Below are positions 10,323 to 20,451 of a DNA stretch of 64,000 nt, one piece after another. The notes below the pieces were generated by a model. That model worked only from the letters and a program-made list of their open reading frames with translations. It searched no databases and had not been told where the DNA came from. The position numbers were made by a program, and so were the translations under genes. Numbering within the stretch: position 1 is the first letter of the stretch; each line of letters opens with the position of its first letter. Source of the stretch: Melioribacter sp. (GTDB lineage Bacteria > Bacteroidota > Ignavibacteria > Ignavibacteriales > Melioribacteraceae); assembly GCA_023250955.1 (NCBI GenBank), contig JAHEZQ010000006.1:248001-312000 (forward strand). Reading direction: 5' to 3'.

Positions 10323-11318
10323 TTATATTTGTTTCTTCTTAAGCTTTGGGAGTATTAACAAAACAACAACAGCAATTACAATAACTCCGCTTACAATAAA
10401 AGCCCAAACATTCACAGCTCTTGATTGAACAGTCATTGTAAAATCTTCGTAGCAAAATCTATTTTCATTAAATTCCCAGACAACTTTATTCCCCTCAATC
10501 GTTTTAGCATTTGTATTTAAAATTATACCAGGCATGGTTACTTCATTTTTATAAGACCCGTTTGCTGAGCTGAAATGATTCATTTCTTCTAATATTGATT
10601 TAACAATGTTGTCAATCCCATCTCTTAATTTCCAAATGGATTTCGTTCCCAGAACTTTTTCCATATACTTCATTAGTTCTTCTGTTTTATCTCCATATTC
10701 ATCAATGTGCTCTTTAATAATACTTTTCTTAGAAGTGACATATTCCGGGGTTAGATCCGTAATTTTATTTTTCCCGAGCAGCATTATAAGTTTATCAAAG
10801 AAATATTCGAAATAACTTTCTTCAGCATATTTATCCAGTCTTTTCTTTAATGCTTTGGTTGTATCATTTTTTAAATAAAGTTCATACTCATTTGGTGTAA
10901 GAAAGTTTTTTAAAGGAATATTTCTGAATGGAAAGTATGAATGATAGACTTCTTCATAATCAAAGTAAGTGTAAAACCACCTGAACTTTTTATCAAGGTT
11001 AACATGAAGTCCAATTTTTTCTTTGTTCATATATTCATTATTGATGTCATTAACATTATCAAAATGTTTTGTCGCCGTATAAATTGTTTGTGTTGAATCG
11101 TCCTTGGCCTTTGTTCTTTCTATCTTCCAACTTTTATCTATTGGAATTGGAAATACAATACTATCCGGTTCAATTGATGTGTTCTTCACCATCACTGCTC
11201 TTAGGCATGATCCATCGCTATTAATTTTAGTCGATGTTTTATATTCTCTGCATCCTGAAAAGTTTAAGATCATACTCAACACAAACATTAAAAATGTCAA
11301 ATAATATTTCATCTTCAT
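10323..11318 (-). CDS. Hypothetical lipoprotein with C-terminal TM helix, third gene of a sigma/anti-sigma operon
   Basis: Lipobox-like LNFSGC; C-terminal AFIVSGVIVIAVVVLLILPKLKKK. Start trimmed from 11357 to remove overlap with the upstream gene. Confidence 0.6.
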   Translation of the reverse strand: MKMKYYLTFLMFVLSMILNFSGCREYKTSTKINSDGSCLRAVMVKNTSIEPDSIVFPIPIDKSWKIERTKAKDDSTQTIYTATKHFDNVNDINNEYMNKEKIGLHVNLDKKFRWFYTYFDYEEVYHSYFPFRNIPLKNFLTPNEYELYLKNDTTKALKKRLDKYAEESYFEYFFDKLIMLLGKNKITDLTPEYVTSKKSIIKEHIDEYGDKTEELMKYMEKVLGTKSIWKLRDGIDNIVKSILEEMNHFSSANGSYKNEVTMPGIILNTNAKTIEGNKVVWEFNENRFCYEDFTMTVQSRAVNVWAFIVSGVIVIAVVVLLILPKLKKKQI

Positions 11319-11319
11319 T

Positions 11320-12078
11320 TTACTTGCCTCTGTGTGATTTAATTTTTTGCAGTTCATTATTTAATCTATCAACCTCAAGTTGTAATGTTTTCATCCTGCT
11401 GTTTTCGGTTTCTGAAAAGATTGGATTTTTTTGATTTAACAACTCACTTTGTAATGACTGAATCTTTGCCTTTGTAGGTTCATCTAATTTTTCATAGTCT
11501 AATAATAGATTTCTTAAATCCTCTTTGTTTACCAACAGCCAATCTTTAGATAACTTAACATAAGATGAATTTCCGCGGGCAAATTTATATGCATCATAAA
11601 AGAATTTGAGTACAACATTATCAAAAGAAATAATTTCGGCTTTTGTATTGCTAAGTTGTGCAGTTTTATTCAATTGATTTTCAAGTTGTGTAATATCTTT
11701 TACAGCGGAATATTCTTCGAACATATAAAGTGACATCATTATAAATAAGATTGTCGTTAATGCGTATCGCACCGATTTATGAGAAACAAACAGTAATAGT
11801 TTTTCATAAAAATAATATTCCGTCTCGTGTTTTTGAGTTGGATGCTGTTTGCTTATTTTTTCCATAATTGCATCAACGAAAAATTCCTCATTATCCAAAA
11901 TTGGCTGCACTGTTTTCATTTTTACAATTACATTATCTGCTTTCTGAGTCTCTTTATAAATACTTTTACATTTGTTGCAGGATGAAATATGTTCTTCAAT
12001 TAAACTTCTCTCGGCTGCAGTTAATTCATCAAATAGTTTTGAAGAGATTAATTCTTTTATTTGTCCACAATTCTTCAT
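11320..12078 (-). CDS. Zinc-finger (zf-HC2-like) anti-sigma factor
   Basis: CGQIKELISSKL...EEHISSCNKCKSIY, one TM helix; ATG at 12078 overlaps the sigma factor stop (ATGA). Confidence 0.8.
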   Translation of the reverse strand: MKNCGQIKELISSKLFDELTAAERSLIEEHISSCNKCKSIYKETQKADNVIVKMKTVQPILDNEEFFVDAIMEKISKQHPTQKHETEYYFYEKLLLFVSHKSVRYALTTILFIMMSLYMFEEYSAVKDITQLENQLNKTAQLSNTKAEIISFDNVVLKFFYDAYKFARGNSSYVKLSKDWLLVNKEDLRNLLLDYEKLDEPTKAKIQSLQSELLNQKNPIFSETENSRMKTLQLEVDRLNNELQKIKSHRGK

Positions 12079-12647
12079 TTGCTTTCCCATTCGATTATTT
12101 TCATTCTAATACTTTGTCTTGCATAAAAGAGATTCGTTTTAACTGATCCCGACGAGATGTTCATTATTTCCGAAACTTCTTCAATTGATAAATCTTCCAT
12201 ATCTCTAAGAATAAAAACTGTTTTTTGTTTTTCCGACAATCCATTTGCAAAGTGTTTTATCATCGCAGCCAGTTCCTTATTGGTTAAATCTTTTTCTAGA
12301 TTAATTCCGCTCGGAATATTAACATCATAATCTTCATCATAATTCTTAAAAATATTTCTTTTCCTCTTTTGTGATTTCAATCTATCAAAACATAGGTTTA
12401 CAACAATCTTATACATCCATGTAGTAAATTTTATTTTTTTATCATATTCCTTTAAGTGTTTCCAAATTCTAATAAAACATTCTTGAACAACATCTTTTGC
12501 ATCTTCTTCATTGTATAATATTTTGAATGCAACTGCATAACCGAACTTATAATAACTTCTAACAATCGTTTCAAAAGCTTTGGCATCGCCATTACTCGCT
12601 TTAAGAATCAACTCGTTTAGTTGCTCAACATTAATTTGGTTCTGCAT
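12075..12647 (-). CDS. RNA polymerase ECF sigma factor
   Basis: Sigma70 r2 (DAKDVVQECFIRIWKHLKEYD) and r4 (LSIEEVSEIMNISSGSVKTNLFYARQSIR). Confidence 0.92.
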   Translation of the reverse strand: MQNQINVEQLNELILKASNGDAKAFETIVRSYYKFGYAVAFKILYNEEDAKDVVQECFIRIWKHLKEYDKKIKFTTWMYKIVVNLCFDRLKSQKRKRNIFKNYDEDYDVNIPSGINLEKDLTNKELAAMIKHFANGLSEKQKTVFILRDMEDLSIEEVSEIMNISSGSVKTNLFYARQSIRMKIIEWESK

Positions 12648-12732
12648 GCAGAATTTTCTTTTTTCATTAGATGATACGACTGAAAATAGGAAAAGTTAAA
12701 TAGATGGTAAAAATATTTGGAAGGTTAAATTG

Positions 12733-12777
12733 TTGAGACGAGATAAACCTGCCTAAGGAAGGCAGGTTGCGTCTCAA
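12733..12777. terminator. Nested palindrome (terminator-like or dispersed palindromic repeat)
   Basis: TTGAGACG agata AACCTGCCT aagga AGGCAGGTT g CGTCTCAA. Confidence 0.6.
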
Positions 12778-12785
12778 AAGATAAG

Positions 12786-14243
12786 TTATCTCAACTTCTC
12801 TGATAAATAATTTAGCAATCCGCTAATAGAAATTCTGATCTGTTCCATAGAATCGCGTTCTCTAACCGTGACTGTTTCGTCCTGCAGAGTTTGCGTATCA
12901 ACAGTAATACAGAACGGCGTTCCCACTTCATCCATTCTTCTGTAGCGGCGACCGACTGCACCTTTATCGTCATAGAAAATTCTTAAAAACGGACGAAGAT
13001 CCGCTTCAATCTTACGAGCTATCTCAGGCATTCCATCTTTGTTTACTAACGGAAGAATTGCAGCTTTGATAGGTGCAAGTTTCGGATGAAAACGTAGAAC
13101 ACTGCGTACTTCATCTTTAACTTGTTCTTCGTAATAAGCATCTACCAAAAAGGCCATGAATGAACGGCTTGCCCCGGCTGATGTTTCTATTATGTACGGA
13201 ATAAATTTCTCTTTTGTCTCGTCATCAAAATATTGCTGGGATTTACCTGAGAATTCCTGATGTCTTCCCAAATCAAAATCTGTTCTATTGTGAATCCCTT
13301 CGATCTCTCCCCAACCAAATGGAAATTCGTATTCTATGTCTGTAGCTTCTTTTGCATAGTGTGCAAGTTTATCTTTTGGATGATCATGAAATCGCAATTT
13401 GCTTGCTGTCATTCCAAGAGACTTAAACCAGTTGATTCTTCTTTCTTTCCATTCATCGTAATGCTGTTTGTCTGAACCGGGTTTGCAGAAATATTGCATT
13501 TCCATTTGTTCAAACTCACGTGTGCGGAACAAGAAATTTTTTGTGTTGATTTCATTACGGAATGCTTTTCCAATCTGTGCAATTCCAAAAGGAAGTTTTT
13601 GACGGCTTGAGTTGGCAACATTTAAAAAGTTTACAAAAATTCCCTGAGCTGTTTCCGGACGGAGATAAATAATGTTGGATGAATCATCAACCGGACCAAG
13701 AAAAGTTTTGAACATCAAATTAAATTTACGCGGTTGTGTAAATGTTCCTTTGTTGCCGCATTGCGGACATCCGACCAAATCCAAAAGTTTTGTTGCTAAT
13801 AGTTGATCTTCAAGAATAGAATTAAATTTTTCTTCAAGTGCTCCTTCTTTGGATAGAATTGAAGCATCAAATTCTTTTAAAGCTTTTTCTTTATTCTTAT
13901 CGCTGATTAATTCCGTAAGTGTATCTAATCTGAACCTTGCTTTACATTGTTTACAATCAATCATGGGATCGGTAAAATTCTCAACATGTCCGCTAGCTTC
14001 CCATACGCGTGGATGCATAAGAATCGAAGCATCTAATCCTTCAACATCTTCACGATAGGTCATTGCTTTCCACCATTCTTCTTTTACATTTTTAAGAAGT
14101 TCAACACCAAGGGGACCGTAATCCCAACAGCCGTTTAATCCACCGTAAATTTCCGACGATTGAAATACAAATCCTCTCCGCTTTGCAAGCGATACAATTT
14201 TCTCTATAGTTTCATTCTGATTCTTTGCGATTGCATACCTCAC
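12786..14243 (-). CDS. glyS: Glycyl-tRNA synthetase (eukaryote/archaea-type, alpha2)
   Basis: FVFQSSEIYGGLNGCWDYGPLGVELLKNVKEEWW; LRPETAQGIFVNFLNV; RTREFEQMEMQYF. Confidence 0.97.
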   Translation of the reverse strand: MRYAIAKNQNETIEKIVSLAKRRGFVFQSSEIYGGLNGCWDYGPLGVELLKNVKEEWWKAMTYREDVEGLDASILMHPRVWEASGHVENFTDPMIDCKQCKARFRLDTLTELISDKNKEKALKEFDASILSKEGALEEKFNSILEDQLLATKLLDLVGCPQCGNKGTFTQPRKFNLMFKTFLGPVDDSSNIIYLRPETAQGIFVNFLNVANSSRQKLPFGIAQIGKAFRNEINTKNFLFRTREFEQMEMQYFCKPGSDKQHYDEWKERRINWFKSLGMTASKLRFHDHPKDKLAHYAKEATDIEYEFPFGWGEIEGIHNRTDFDLGRHQEFSGKSQQYFDDETKEKFIPYIIETSAGASRSFMAFLVDAYYEEQVKDEVRSVLRFHPKLAPIKAAILPLVNKDGMPEIARKIEADLRPFLRIFYDDKGAVGRRYRRMDEVGTPFCITVDTQTLQDETVTVRERDSMEQIRISISGLLNYLSEKLR

Positions 14244-14311
14244 TATTTTATAAATGCGAATATAAAAATTTTTTTAATATTTGGAGGAAAGTCGTTTCCT
14301 AACCAAGGAAT

Positions 14312-14674
14312 TTATTCATCTCTATGAACAGTCTCAGGTGAAAATGCGGGAAGACAAACCGCAACGTATTCTGCACCATCTGTACCGGGAGAACTATACT
14401 GAACCCATTCACCTTTATTCACAATAATAGCTTGCCCGGCTTCGATATCAATAACAGAATTTTTTGTGGTTACTCTTAACATTCCAGTTAATACTACGGT
14501 GTATTCATCAAACTCAGGCTGCTGCCCGGGTTCAATCCATCCGGCAGGACTTTTCATCCTTGCAATACTAACCGAGTTTGTTTTTGAATTTACATTGCCG
14601 ATAAACTCTTCTATTATCTTCGGTTTATTTCCGGCAGCGGAAATAATTGTTGGAGATTCTATTTTAATTGGCAA
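14312..14674 (-). CDS. Cupin domain protein
   Basis: Cupin-like core PEFDEYTVVLTGMLRVTTKN...IEAGQAIIVNKGEWVQYSSPG. Confidence 0.75.
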   Translation of the reverse strand: MPIKIESPTIISAAGNKPKIIEEFIGNVNSKTNSVSIARMKSPAGWIEPGQQPEFDEYTVVLTGMLRVTTKNSVIDIEAGQAIIVNKGEWVQYSSPGTDGAEYVAVCLPAFSPETVHRDE

Positions 14675-14694
14675 AGTTTAGTCTCTTTTTATTT

Positions 14695-15690
14695 TTAAAA
14701 CAGTTTTATAATAGAATAAGATAAAGCTGAAACTCCGGCAGAAAGTGGAATTGTTAATATCCAAGCCCAAACTATTCTCCCTGCAACTCCCCATTTTACA
14801 TTTTTTAATCCCTTAATAGAACCAACACCCATTATCGAACCTGTGATTGTGTGGGTTGTACTAACCGGAACCCCAAGTCCGGTTGAAATGAATAATGTTG
14901 TTGCTGCACCAAGTTCAGCGCAAAAACCATCAACAGGTCTTAACTTAACAACTTTTTGTCCCATTGTTTTAACTATTCTCCATCCGCCGAACATAGTACC
15001 CAGGGCTATTGCTGTGTGACATGAAAGAACAACCCAAAGCGGAATATCTTCGGGACTATTAAACTTTTGAAGAATTCCGGCGCTGAAAAGAAGTCCGGCA
15101 ATAATACCCATTGTTTTTTGCGCATCATTTCCACCGTGTCCTAAACTGTAAGCCGCGGCAGAAATTAATTGTCCTTTTCTAAAAATATGATCTACTTTCA
15201 TCGGATGACTTTTACGAAATAAATTATAAACTAGTACGCCAATTCCAACACCAAGAAATAAACCCAAGGTTGGTGAAATGAAAATAAAAATTACCGTTTT
15301 AAAAATTCCGCTTCCAACAAGTGAAGCCGGACCCGCTTTAACAAGAGCCGCCCCCATTAAACCTCCTATAAGAGCGTGAGATGAACTTGTAGGTAATCCA
15401 AAGTACCACGTGATTATATTCCAAATACAAGCGCCCATCAACGTTGCAAAAATTATTGATGAGTCAATTACTTTGATATCAACAATTCCTTTGCCGATTG
15501 TCCCCGCTACATGAAGACCAAAAACTAAAAACGCTATGAAATTAAAAAATGCAGCCCACATAACTGCATAACGTGGTGATAACACTCTCGTTGAAACTAT
15601 AGTTGCAACAGAGTTAGCAGCATCATGAAAACCATTTAGAAAATCGAAGAATAATGCAAGAAGTATTAGTAGGATTACAGCAATGGCCAT
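14695..15690 (-). CDS. pit: Inorganic phosphate transporter, PiT family
   Basis: FLNGFHDAANSVATIVSTRVL; SLGHGGNDAQKTMG; GVPVSTTHTITGSIMGVG. Confidence 0.95.
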   Translation of the reverse strand: MAIAVILLILLALFFDFLNGFHDAANSVATIVSTRVLSPRYAVMWAAFFNFIAFLVFGLHVAGTIGKGIVDIKVIDSSIIFATLMGACIWNIITWYFGLPTSSSHALIGGLMGAALVKAGPASLVGSGIFKTVIFIFISPTLGLFLGVGIGVLVYNLFRKSHPMKVDHIFRKGQLISAAAYSLGHGGNDAQKTMGIIAGLLFSAGILQKFNSPEDIPLWVVLSCHTAIALGTMFGGWRIVKTMGQKVVKLRPVDGFCAELGAATTLFISTGLGVPVSTTHTITGSIMGVGSIKGLKNVKWGVAGRIVWAWILTIPLSAGVSALSYSIIKLF

Positions 15691-15692
15691 AC

Positions 15693-16319
15693 TTAAGCCT
15701 GTTTCACTAGAATGGATTCAACTATTTTGGAAACATCGTCGCACTGATCTAAGACTTTTTCCGAAGTTTGAAAGATGTCTTTCCATTTCATAATGTAAAT
15801 GGCATCGGTCTCTCCGCCAAACAATTCCTCCATAACATCATTCTTAAGTTGATCGCCTTCATCTTCAATTAAATTTACTTCGTTACAATAACGCATTATC
15901 TTTTTTGCATCTTTTATATTACGTAAACCATTCACTGCTTTCGATAATGCTTCTATTGATCTATCTATTAGTTTTACTTCTTCTCTAAATCTTGGATTAA
16001 TATCTGTGATCTTATAAACTTTCATGTGATTGGAAACTTTCAGTATATAATCAATCACGCTATCAAGTTCGTGAGCAAGTTCGTGAATATCTTCCCGGTC
16101 GATCGGGGTAATAAAGGTTTTGTTTAATTTCTCTACAATATTAAATACAATACCGTCTGCCATGCGTTCAATCTCTTTAATCTTTTTTACATCTTCATCA
16201 CTAAAAACCGATTTACTCATGTTCTCTTGAAATTGCTTCGAGGCAGTTACACAATGTGCCGCCAAACTGTCAAACATATCGAAGAATTCATACTCTTTTG
16301 GTAAGAGACTAAAACCCAT
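15693..16319 (-). CDS. DUF47/PhoU-like accessory protein of the PiT transporter
   Basis: FFDMFDSLAAHC...FITPIDREDIHELAHELDSVIDYI; adjacent to pit. Confidence 0.93.
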   Translation of the reverse strand: MGFSLLPKEYEFFDMFDSLAAHCVTASKQFQENMSKSVFSDEDVKKIKEIERMADGIVFNIVEKLNKTFITPIDREDIHELAHELDSVIDYILKVSNHMKVYKITDINPRFREEVKLIDRSIEALSKAVNGLRNIKDAKKIMRYCNEVNLIEDEGDQLKNDVMEELFGGETDAIYIMKWKDIFQTSEKVLDQCDDVSKIVESILVKQA

Positions 16320-16513
16320 TTTATATTTTCCTTTTAGATTGGTGTTGTAGAAAGAATCAGATATTCTTTTTACTAAATTAACAAAATATTATGCACCCAA
16401 CGAAAACAAAATTTGATGTCAAGTAAGTTAATTAGTTATTAAGTATTTGGAATTATTGAAAACAATAGTTTAATTTAATGTAGTATTTGTCCCGACTATA
16501 AAAGGAAGTAATT

Positions 16514-17194
16514 ATGCAAGAACATTTTACAAAAGAAGTTGAAAATTTAAAAACTAATCTTATTAAAATGGCATCGCTTGTAGATGAACAAGTTGAAAAG
16601 GCTTTTAAGGCATTGGAGACGGGGAATATTGAACTTTGCAAAGGAATAAAATCCAAAGACCTGGAAATTGATGCGTATGATAATCTTATTCTAACCCAGT
16701 GCGAAAATATTCTGGCTTTATTTCAGCCTGTTGCAGTTGACCTACGATTTATAATGTCCGCATTATTAATTAACAATCAACTAGAGCGCTGCGGGGACAT
16801 AGCAGTTAATATTTCACAACGTGTTAAAAAGACGGGTGAACATCATGCGTTAATATTGGAATCACAGATTTTGGAAATGGGAAAGCACGCTCAAGACATG
16901 GTTAAATATGCTATCGATTCATTTGTGAATACAAAAATTGAACAAGCAGAAAAGGTTTTACAAATAGAACAAAGTGTAGATGACCTGAATAAAAGCACAT
17001 TTAAATTTCTTATTGCTAAAATGGAAGCCGAACCGAAATTTGTCGAACCGGGCGCCCATTTAATTGTATTAACAAGAAATATCGAACGTCTTGCAGATCA
17101 TGCTACCAACATTGCAGAGAATCTAATTTTTTACGTTAATGCAGAGATAATTGCACATAAAAGAAAACTTGAGCGGTTTAATAAGGAGATTTAA
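16514..17194 (+). CDS. phoU: Phosphate transport system regulator PhoU
   Basis: PhoU-domain signatures (PVAVDLRFIMSALLINNQLERCGDIAVNIS; NIERLADHATNIAENLIF). Confidence 0.96.
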   Translation: MQEHFTKEVENLKTNLIKMASLVDEQVEKAFKALETGNIELCKGIKSKDLEIDAYDNLILTQCENILALFQPVAVDLRFIMSALLINNQLERCGDIAVNISQRVKKTGEHHALILESQILEMGKHAQDMVKYAIDSFVNTKIEQAEKVLQIEQSVDDLNKSTFKFLIAKMEAEPKFVEPGAHLIVLTRNIERLADHATNIAENLIFYVNAEIIAHKRKLERFNKEI

Positions 17195-17201
17195 TAAGAT
17201 A

Positions 17202-17975
17202 TTACCCGTACTTTCCTGAAATATAATCTTCGGTTAATTTCTTAGATGGCCTGGTAAAAATAATTTTTGTATCACTAAATTCTATCATCTCTCCAAGTAA
17301 CATATATCCCGTATAATCCGATACACGCGATGCCTGCTGCATATTATGCGTAACAATTGTTATAGTGTAATCTTTTTTCAAATCCAACATCAGTTCTTCA
17401 ATTTTCATTGTAGCAATTGGATCCAGCGCAGAACATGGTTCATCCATCAGAATTACCTCAGGCTTTACAGCTAATAAACGGGCTATGCATAAACGCTGTT
17501 GCTGATCTAATGGTAATTCCAAGGCCGAATGATCTAGTTTATCTTTTACTTGATCCCAAAGCCACGCGCCTTTCAAACTTTTCTCCGCAATTTCATCAGA
17601 CTCTTTTTTATTCCGAATACCTGCTACTCTTAGTCCATATACTACATTATCATAAATTGTAAGTGGAAAAGGATTCGGACGCTGAAAAACCATTCCTACT
17701 CTTGTCCTTAGCCCAGTAACTTCCATAGTTGAGTGATAAATATCGGTACCGTCAAGAAGAACCTCGCCCGTAATTTTAACTCCATGAATTAAGTCGTTCA
17801 TTCGATTCAAACATCTAAGTAGTGTTGACTTACCACACCCGGAGGGACCAATCAAAGCTGTGATCATGTTTTGCTGGATAGACATGTTTACAGAAATTAA
17901 TGCTTGGAATTTACCGTAATACAAATCCAAATTACTAACTTCAATTTTATTTCTGACTGTAATCTTACTTTCCAT
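17202..17975 (-). CDS. pstB: Phosphate ABC transporter ATP-binding protein PstB with degenerate signature motif
   Basis: Walker [11 protein letters not shown]-loop VFQRPNPFP, Walker B VILMDEP, H-loop VTHN intact; LSGGQ replaced by LPLDQ. Confidence 0.95.
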   Translation of the reverse strand: MESKITVRNKIEVSNLDLYYGKFQALISVNMSIQQNMITALIGPSGCGKSTLLRCLNRMNDLIHGVKITGEVLLDGTDIYHSTMEVTGLRTRVGMVFQRPNPFPLTIYDNVVYGLRVAGIRNKKESDEIAEKSLKGAWLWDQVKDKLDHSALELPLDQQQRLCIARLLAVKPEVILMDEPCSALDPIATMKIEELMLDLKKDYTITIVTHNMQQASRVSDYTGYMLLGEMIEFSDTKIIFTRPSKKLTEDYISGKYG

Positions 17976-17977
17976 TC

Positions 17978-18733
17978 TTATCCAAATCTTCCGGTTATGT
18001 AATCGTTAGTTTCTGTTTTATTTGGAGAAGTAAAAATTTGTCCTGTATTTCCAACTTCTATCAAATCGCCCATTAAAAAAAATGCCGTGTAATCGGATAC
18101 TCTTGCTGCTTGCTTAGTGTTGTTTGTAACGAGAATAATTGTGTATTCTTTTTTCAACTCAGTCAATGCATCTTCAATCTTAGCAGTAGATATCGGATCC
18201 AGCCCGGAACAAGGCTCATCGAGAAGTATAACTTCAGGTTCCATAGCCAATACCCGCGCAAGACAGAGGCGTTGCTGTTGTCCACCAGAAAGTCTCATTG
18301 CGGAAGTTTTCAATCTATCCTTTACTTCATCCCAAAGGTAAGCGGCTGTTAAACTTTTTTCGACTAAAACATCTAGTCTCTTTTTGTCATTAACTCCAGA
18401 TAGTCTTGGACCATAAACAATATTATCATAGATACTCATGGGTAACGGAACAGGCATAGCAAAGACCATCCCGACTCTTTTTCTCAGAGCGACAACATCA
18501 TAATCAGAGCTATAAATATCTTCTCCGTCAAATAGAATTTGTCCTTCGATTCGTGAACCGGATTCTAGATCATTCATACGATTTAATGCTCTTAAGAATG
18601 TTGTCTTTCCTGAACCTGATGGACCGATGATTCCTAAAATTATATTGGCAGGAATTTCAAAGTTAATTAGTTTCAAAACTTTATTGTTATTAAAATAAAA
18701 GTTGAGGTCTTGTATGTGGAATTTTATATTCAT
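17978..18733 (-). CDS. pstB: Phosphate ABC transporter ATP-binding protein PstB with degenerate Q- and H-loops
   Basis: Walker [18 protein letters not shown], Walker B VILLDEP intact; Q-loop VFAMPVPLP and H-loop VTNN altered. Confidence 0.95.
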   Translation of the reverse strand: MNIKFHIQDLNFYFNNNKVLKLINFEIPANIILGIIGPSGSGKTTFLRALNRMNDLESGSRIEGQILFDGEDIYSSDYDVVALRKRVGMVFAMPVPLPMSIYDNIVYGPRLSGVNDKKRLDVLVEKSLTAAYLWDEVKDRLKTSAMRLSGGQQQRLCLARVLAMEPEVILLDEPCSGLDPISTAKIEDALTELKKEYTIILVTNNTKQAARVSDYTAFFLMGDLIEVGNTGQIFTSPNKTETNDYITGRFG

Positions 18734-18748
18734 TAAAAACCAATAAAT

Positions 18749-19585
18749 TTAACTTCTCTTAGCTATAAACCGATTCATTAACCAGTAGGCAGAAAGATTA
18801 ACAATAAGCACGGCGATGATAAGTGTTGCAGCTGTTCCATATGCATTCTCAGCAGATATTCCCTCGCGGGCTAATATATAAAAGTGAACAGCCATTGTAC
18901 GTGTTGAATCAAAGACTGAACTTGGAATTCTTAATGATGAACCCGCTGTGAATATTACTGCAGCAGTTTCGCCTATTGATCTTCCGACGCTCAACATAAT
19001 TCCAGTTACAATTCCCGGAAGTGCATTGGGCAGAATCACTTTCTTTACAGTCTGCCAACTTGTTGCACCCAACGAAAAACTCACTTCACGGTAAGATTTC
19101 GGTACAGATTTAATTGCTTCTTCTGATGTCCTAATTATTGTCGGTAAAATCATTACTGCCAATGTTAACCCGCCGGAAATTATTGACCAGCCAAATCCTA
19201 ATGTGATCACAAAGAAAATGTATCCGAACAGACCGAAGATAATTGATGGTATTCCCGCCAAACAATCTGTACCAAAGCGAATTACTTTAGTCACTTTAGT
19301 TTCTTTAGTATATTCAGAAAGATAAACTGAAGTAAATATTCCCAACGGTGTGGCGATAATAATTGCAAGTAACGGCAATAAAATTGTTCCGATCAATGTT
19401 GGAAAAATTCCGCCTGCGCGCCCCATATCTTCCGGATTACTCGTAAGAAAATTTAGATTTATTACCGGAAGACCTTTCTCCAAAATGAAAAAAATAATGA
19501 AGACTAAAATCATCAGCGTCAAAATAGTTGCACCGCCCAAGACCGCAACAGCACCTCCTTGAGTATACCTTGGATGGATTCTCAT
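18749..19585 (-). CDS. pstA: Phosphate ABC transporter permease PstA
   Basis: Binding-protein-dependent permease; SFSLGATSWQTVKKVILPNALPGIVTGIMLSVGRSIGETAAVIFTAG. Confidence 0.95.
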   Translation of the reverse strand: MRIHPRYTQGGAVAVLGGATILTLMILVFIIFFILEKGLPVINLNFLTSNPEDMGRAGGIFPTLIGTILLPLLAIIIATPLGIFTSVYLSEYTKETKVTKVIRFGTDCLAGIPSIIFGLFGYIFFVITLGFGWSIISGGLTLAVMILPTIIRTSEEAIKSVPKSYREVSFSLGATSWQTVKKVILPNALPGIVTGIMLSVGRSIGETAAVIFTAGSSLRIPSSVFDSTRTMAVHFYILAREGISAENAYGTAATLIIAVLIVNLSAYWLMNRFIAKRS

Positions 19586-20439
19586 TTCTTCACCATTCTT
19601 TTTCTAATTGCAACACTAGCTATTGAGTTGAGAATAATAATCACTATAAACAAAATTACACCTGTTGCAAAGAGAGCTTGTCTATGAAGACCGGTAGCAT
19701 AGCTCATCTCCAAAGCAATATTAGCAGTTAATGTTCTGACTGAATCTAATGGAGAATGAGGTATGTTCACTGAATTGCCGGCTACCATAATAACAGCCAT
19801 TGTTTCACCAATTGCACGACCCATGCCGAGAATAATACTTGCAATGATTCCAGATTTTGATGCCTTAATCGTTACCATGTGAATTGTCTGCCAAGTCGTA
19901 GCACCAAGAGCTAACGAACCTTCTCGATACGATCTTGGAACAGCTAAAATTGAATCAATGGAGATGCTGATTACAGTTGGAAGAATCATAATTCCAAGAA
20001 TAATCGACCCTGCAAGAAGTGAAAGACCTGGTCCGCCAAAGTTATCCCGGATTATTGGCGCAAGCACCATCACACCAATAAATCCGTACACAACTGATGG
20101 TATTGCAGCTAAGAGTTCAATAGTTGGCTTTATAATATTCATTACTGATTTTGGCACATACTCACTTAGAAACAGAGCTCCGGCAACACCCAGAGGAGCG
20201 CCAACTAACATTGCGCCTAAGGTTACCCACAAGGAAGCAACTATCATTGGATAAATTCCGAACTTACCTAAATGAGGTTGCCAATCGGAAGAGAAAAGAA
20301 ATTCTTTTAAACCATATTTAAAAATAAAAGGAAGCCCTTCATTAATAATAAACAGTGCAATTAACAGCAATGCAGAAATTGCCGAGAACGCAGTTATCAT
20401 TAGAAGTCGTTTAACTCCCTTTTCACTGATTAACTTCAT
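19582..20439 (-). CDS. pstC: Phosphate ABC transporter permease PstC
   Basis: SLALGATTWQTIHMVTIKASKSGIIASIILGMGRAIGETMAVIMVAGN; overlaps pstA by 4 nt. Confidence 0.95.
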   Translation of the reverse strand: MKLISEKGVKRLLMITAFSAISALLLIALFIINEGLPFIFKYGLKEFLFSSDWQPHLGKFGIYPMIVASLWVTLGAMLVGAPLGVAGALFLSEYVPKSVMNIIKPTIELLAAIPSVVYGFIGVMVLAPIIRDNFGGPGLSLLAGSIILGIMILPTVISISIDSILAVPRSYREGSLALGATTWQTIHMVTIKASKSGIIASIILGMGRAIGETMAVIMVAGNSVNIPHSPLDSVRTLTANIALEMSYATGLHRQALFATGVILFIVIIILNSIASVAIRKRMVKK

Positions 20440-20451
20440 TAAACTCTCTGA

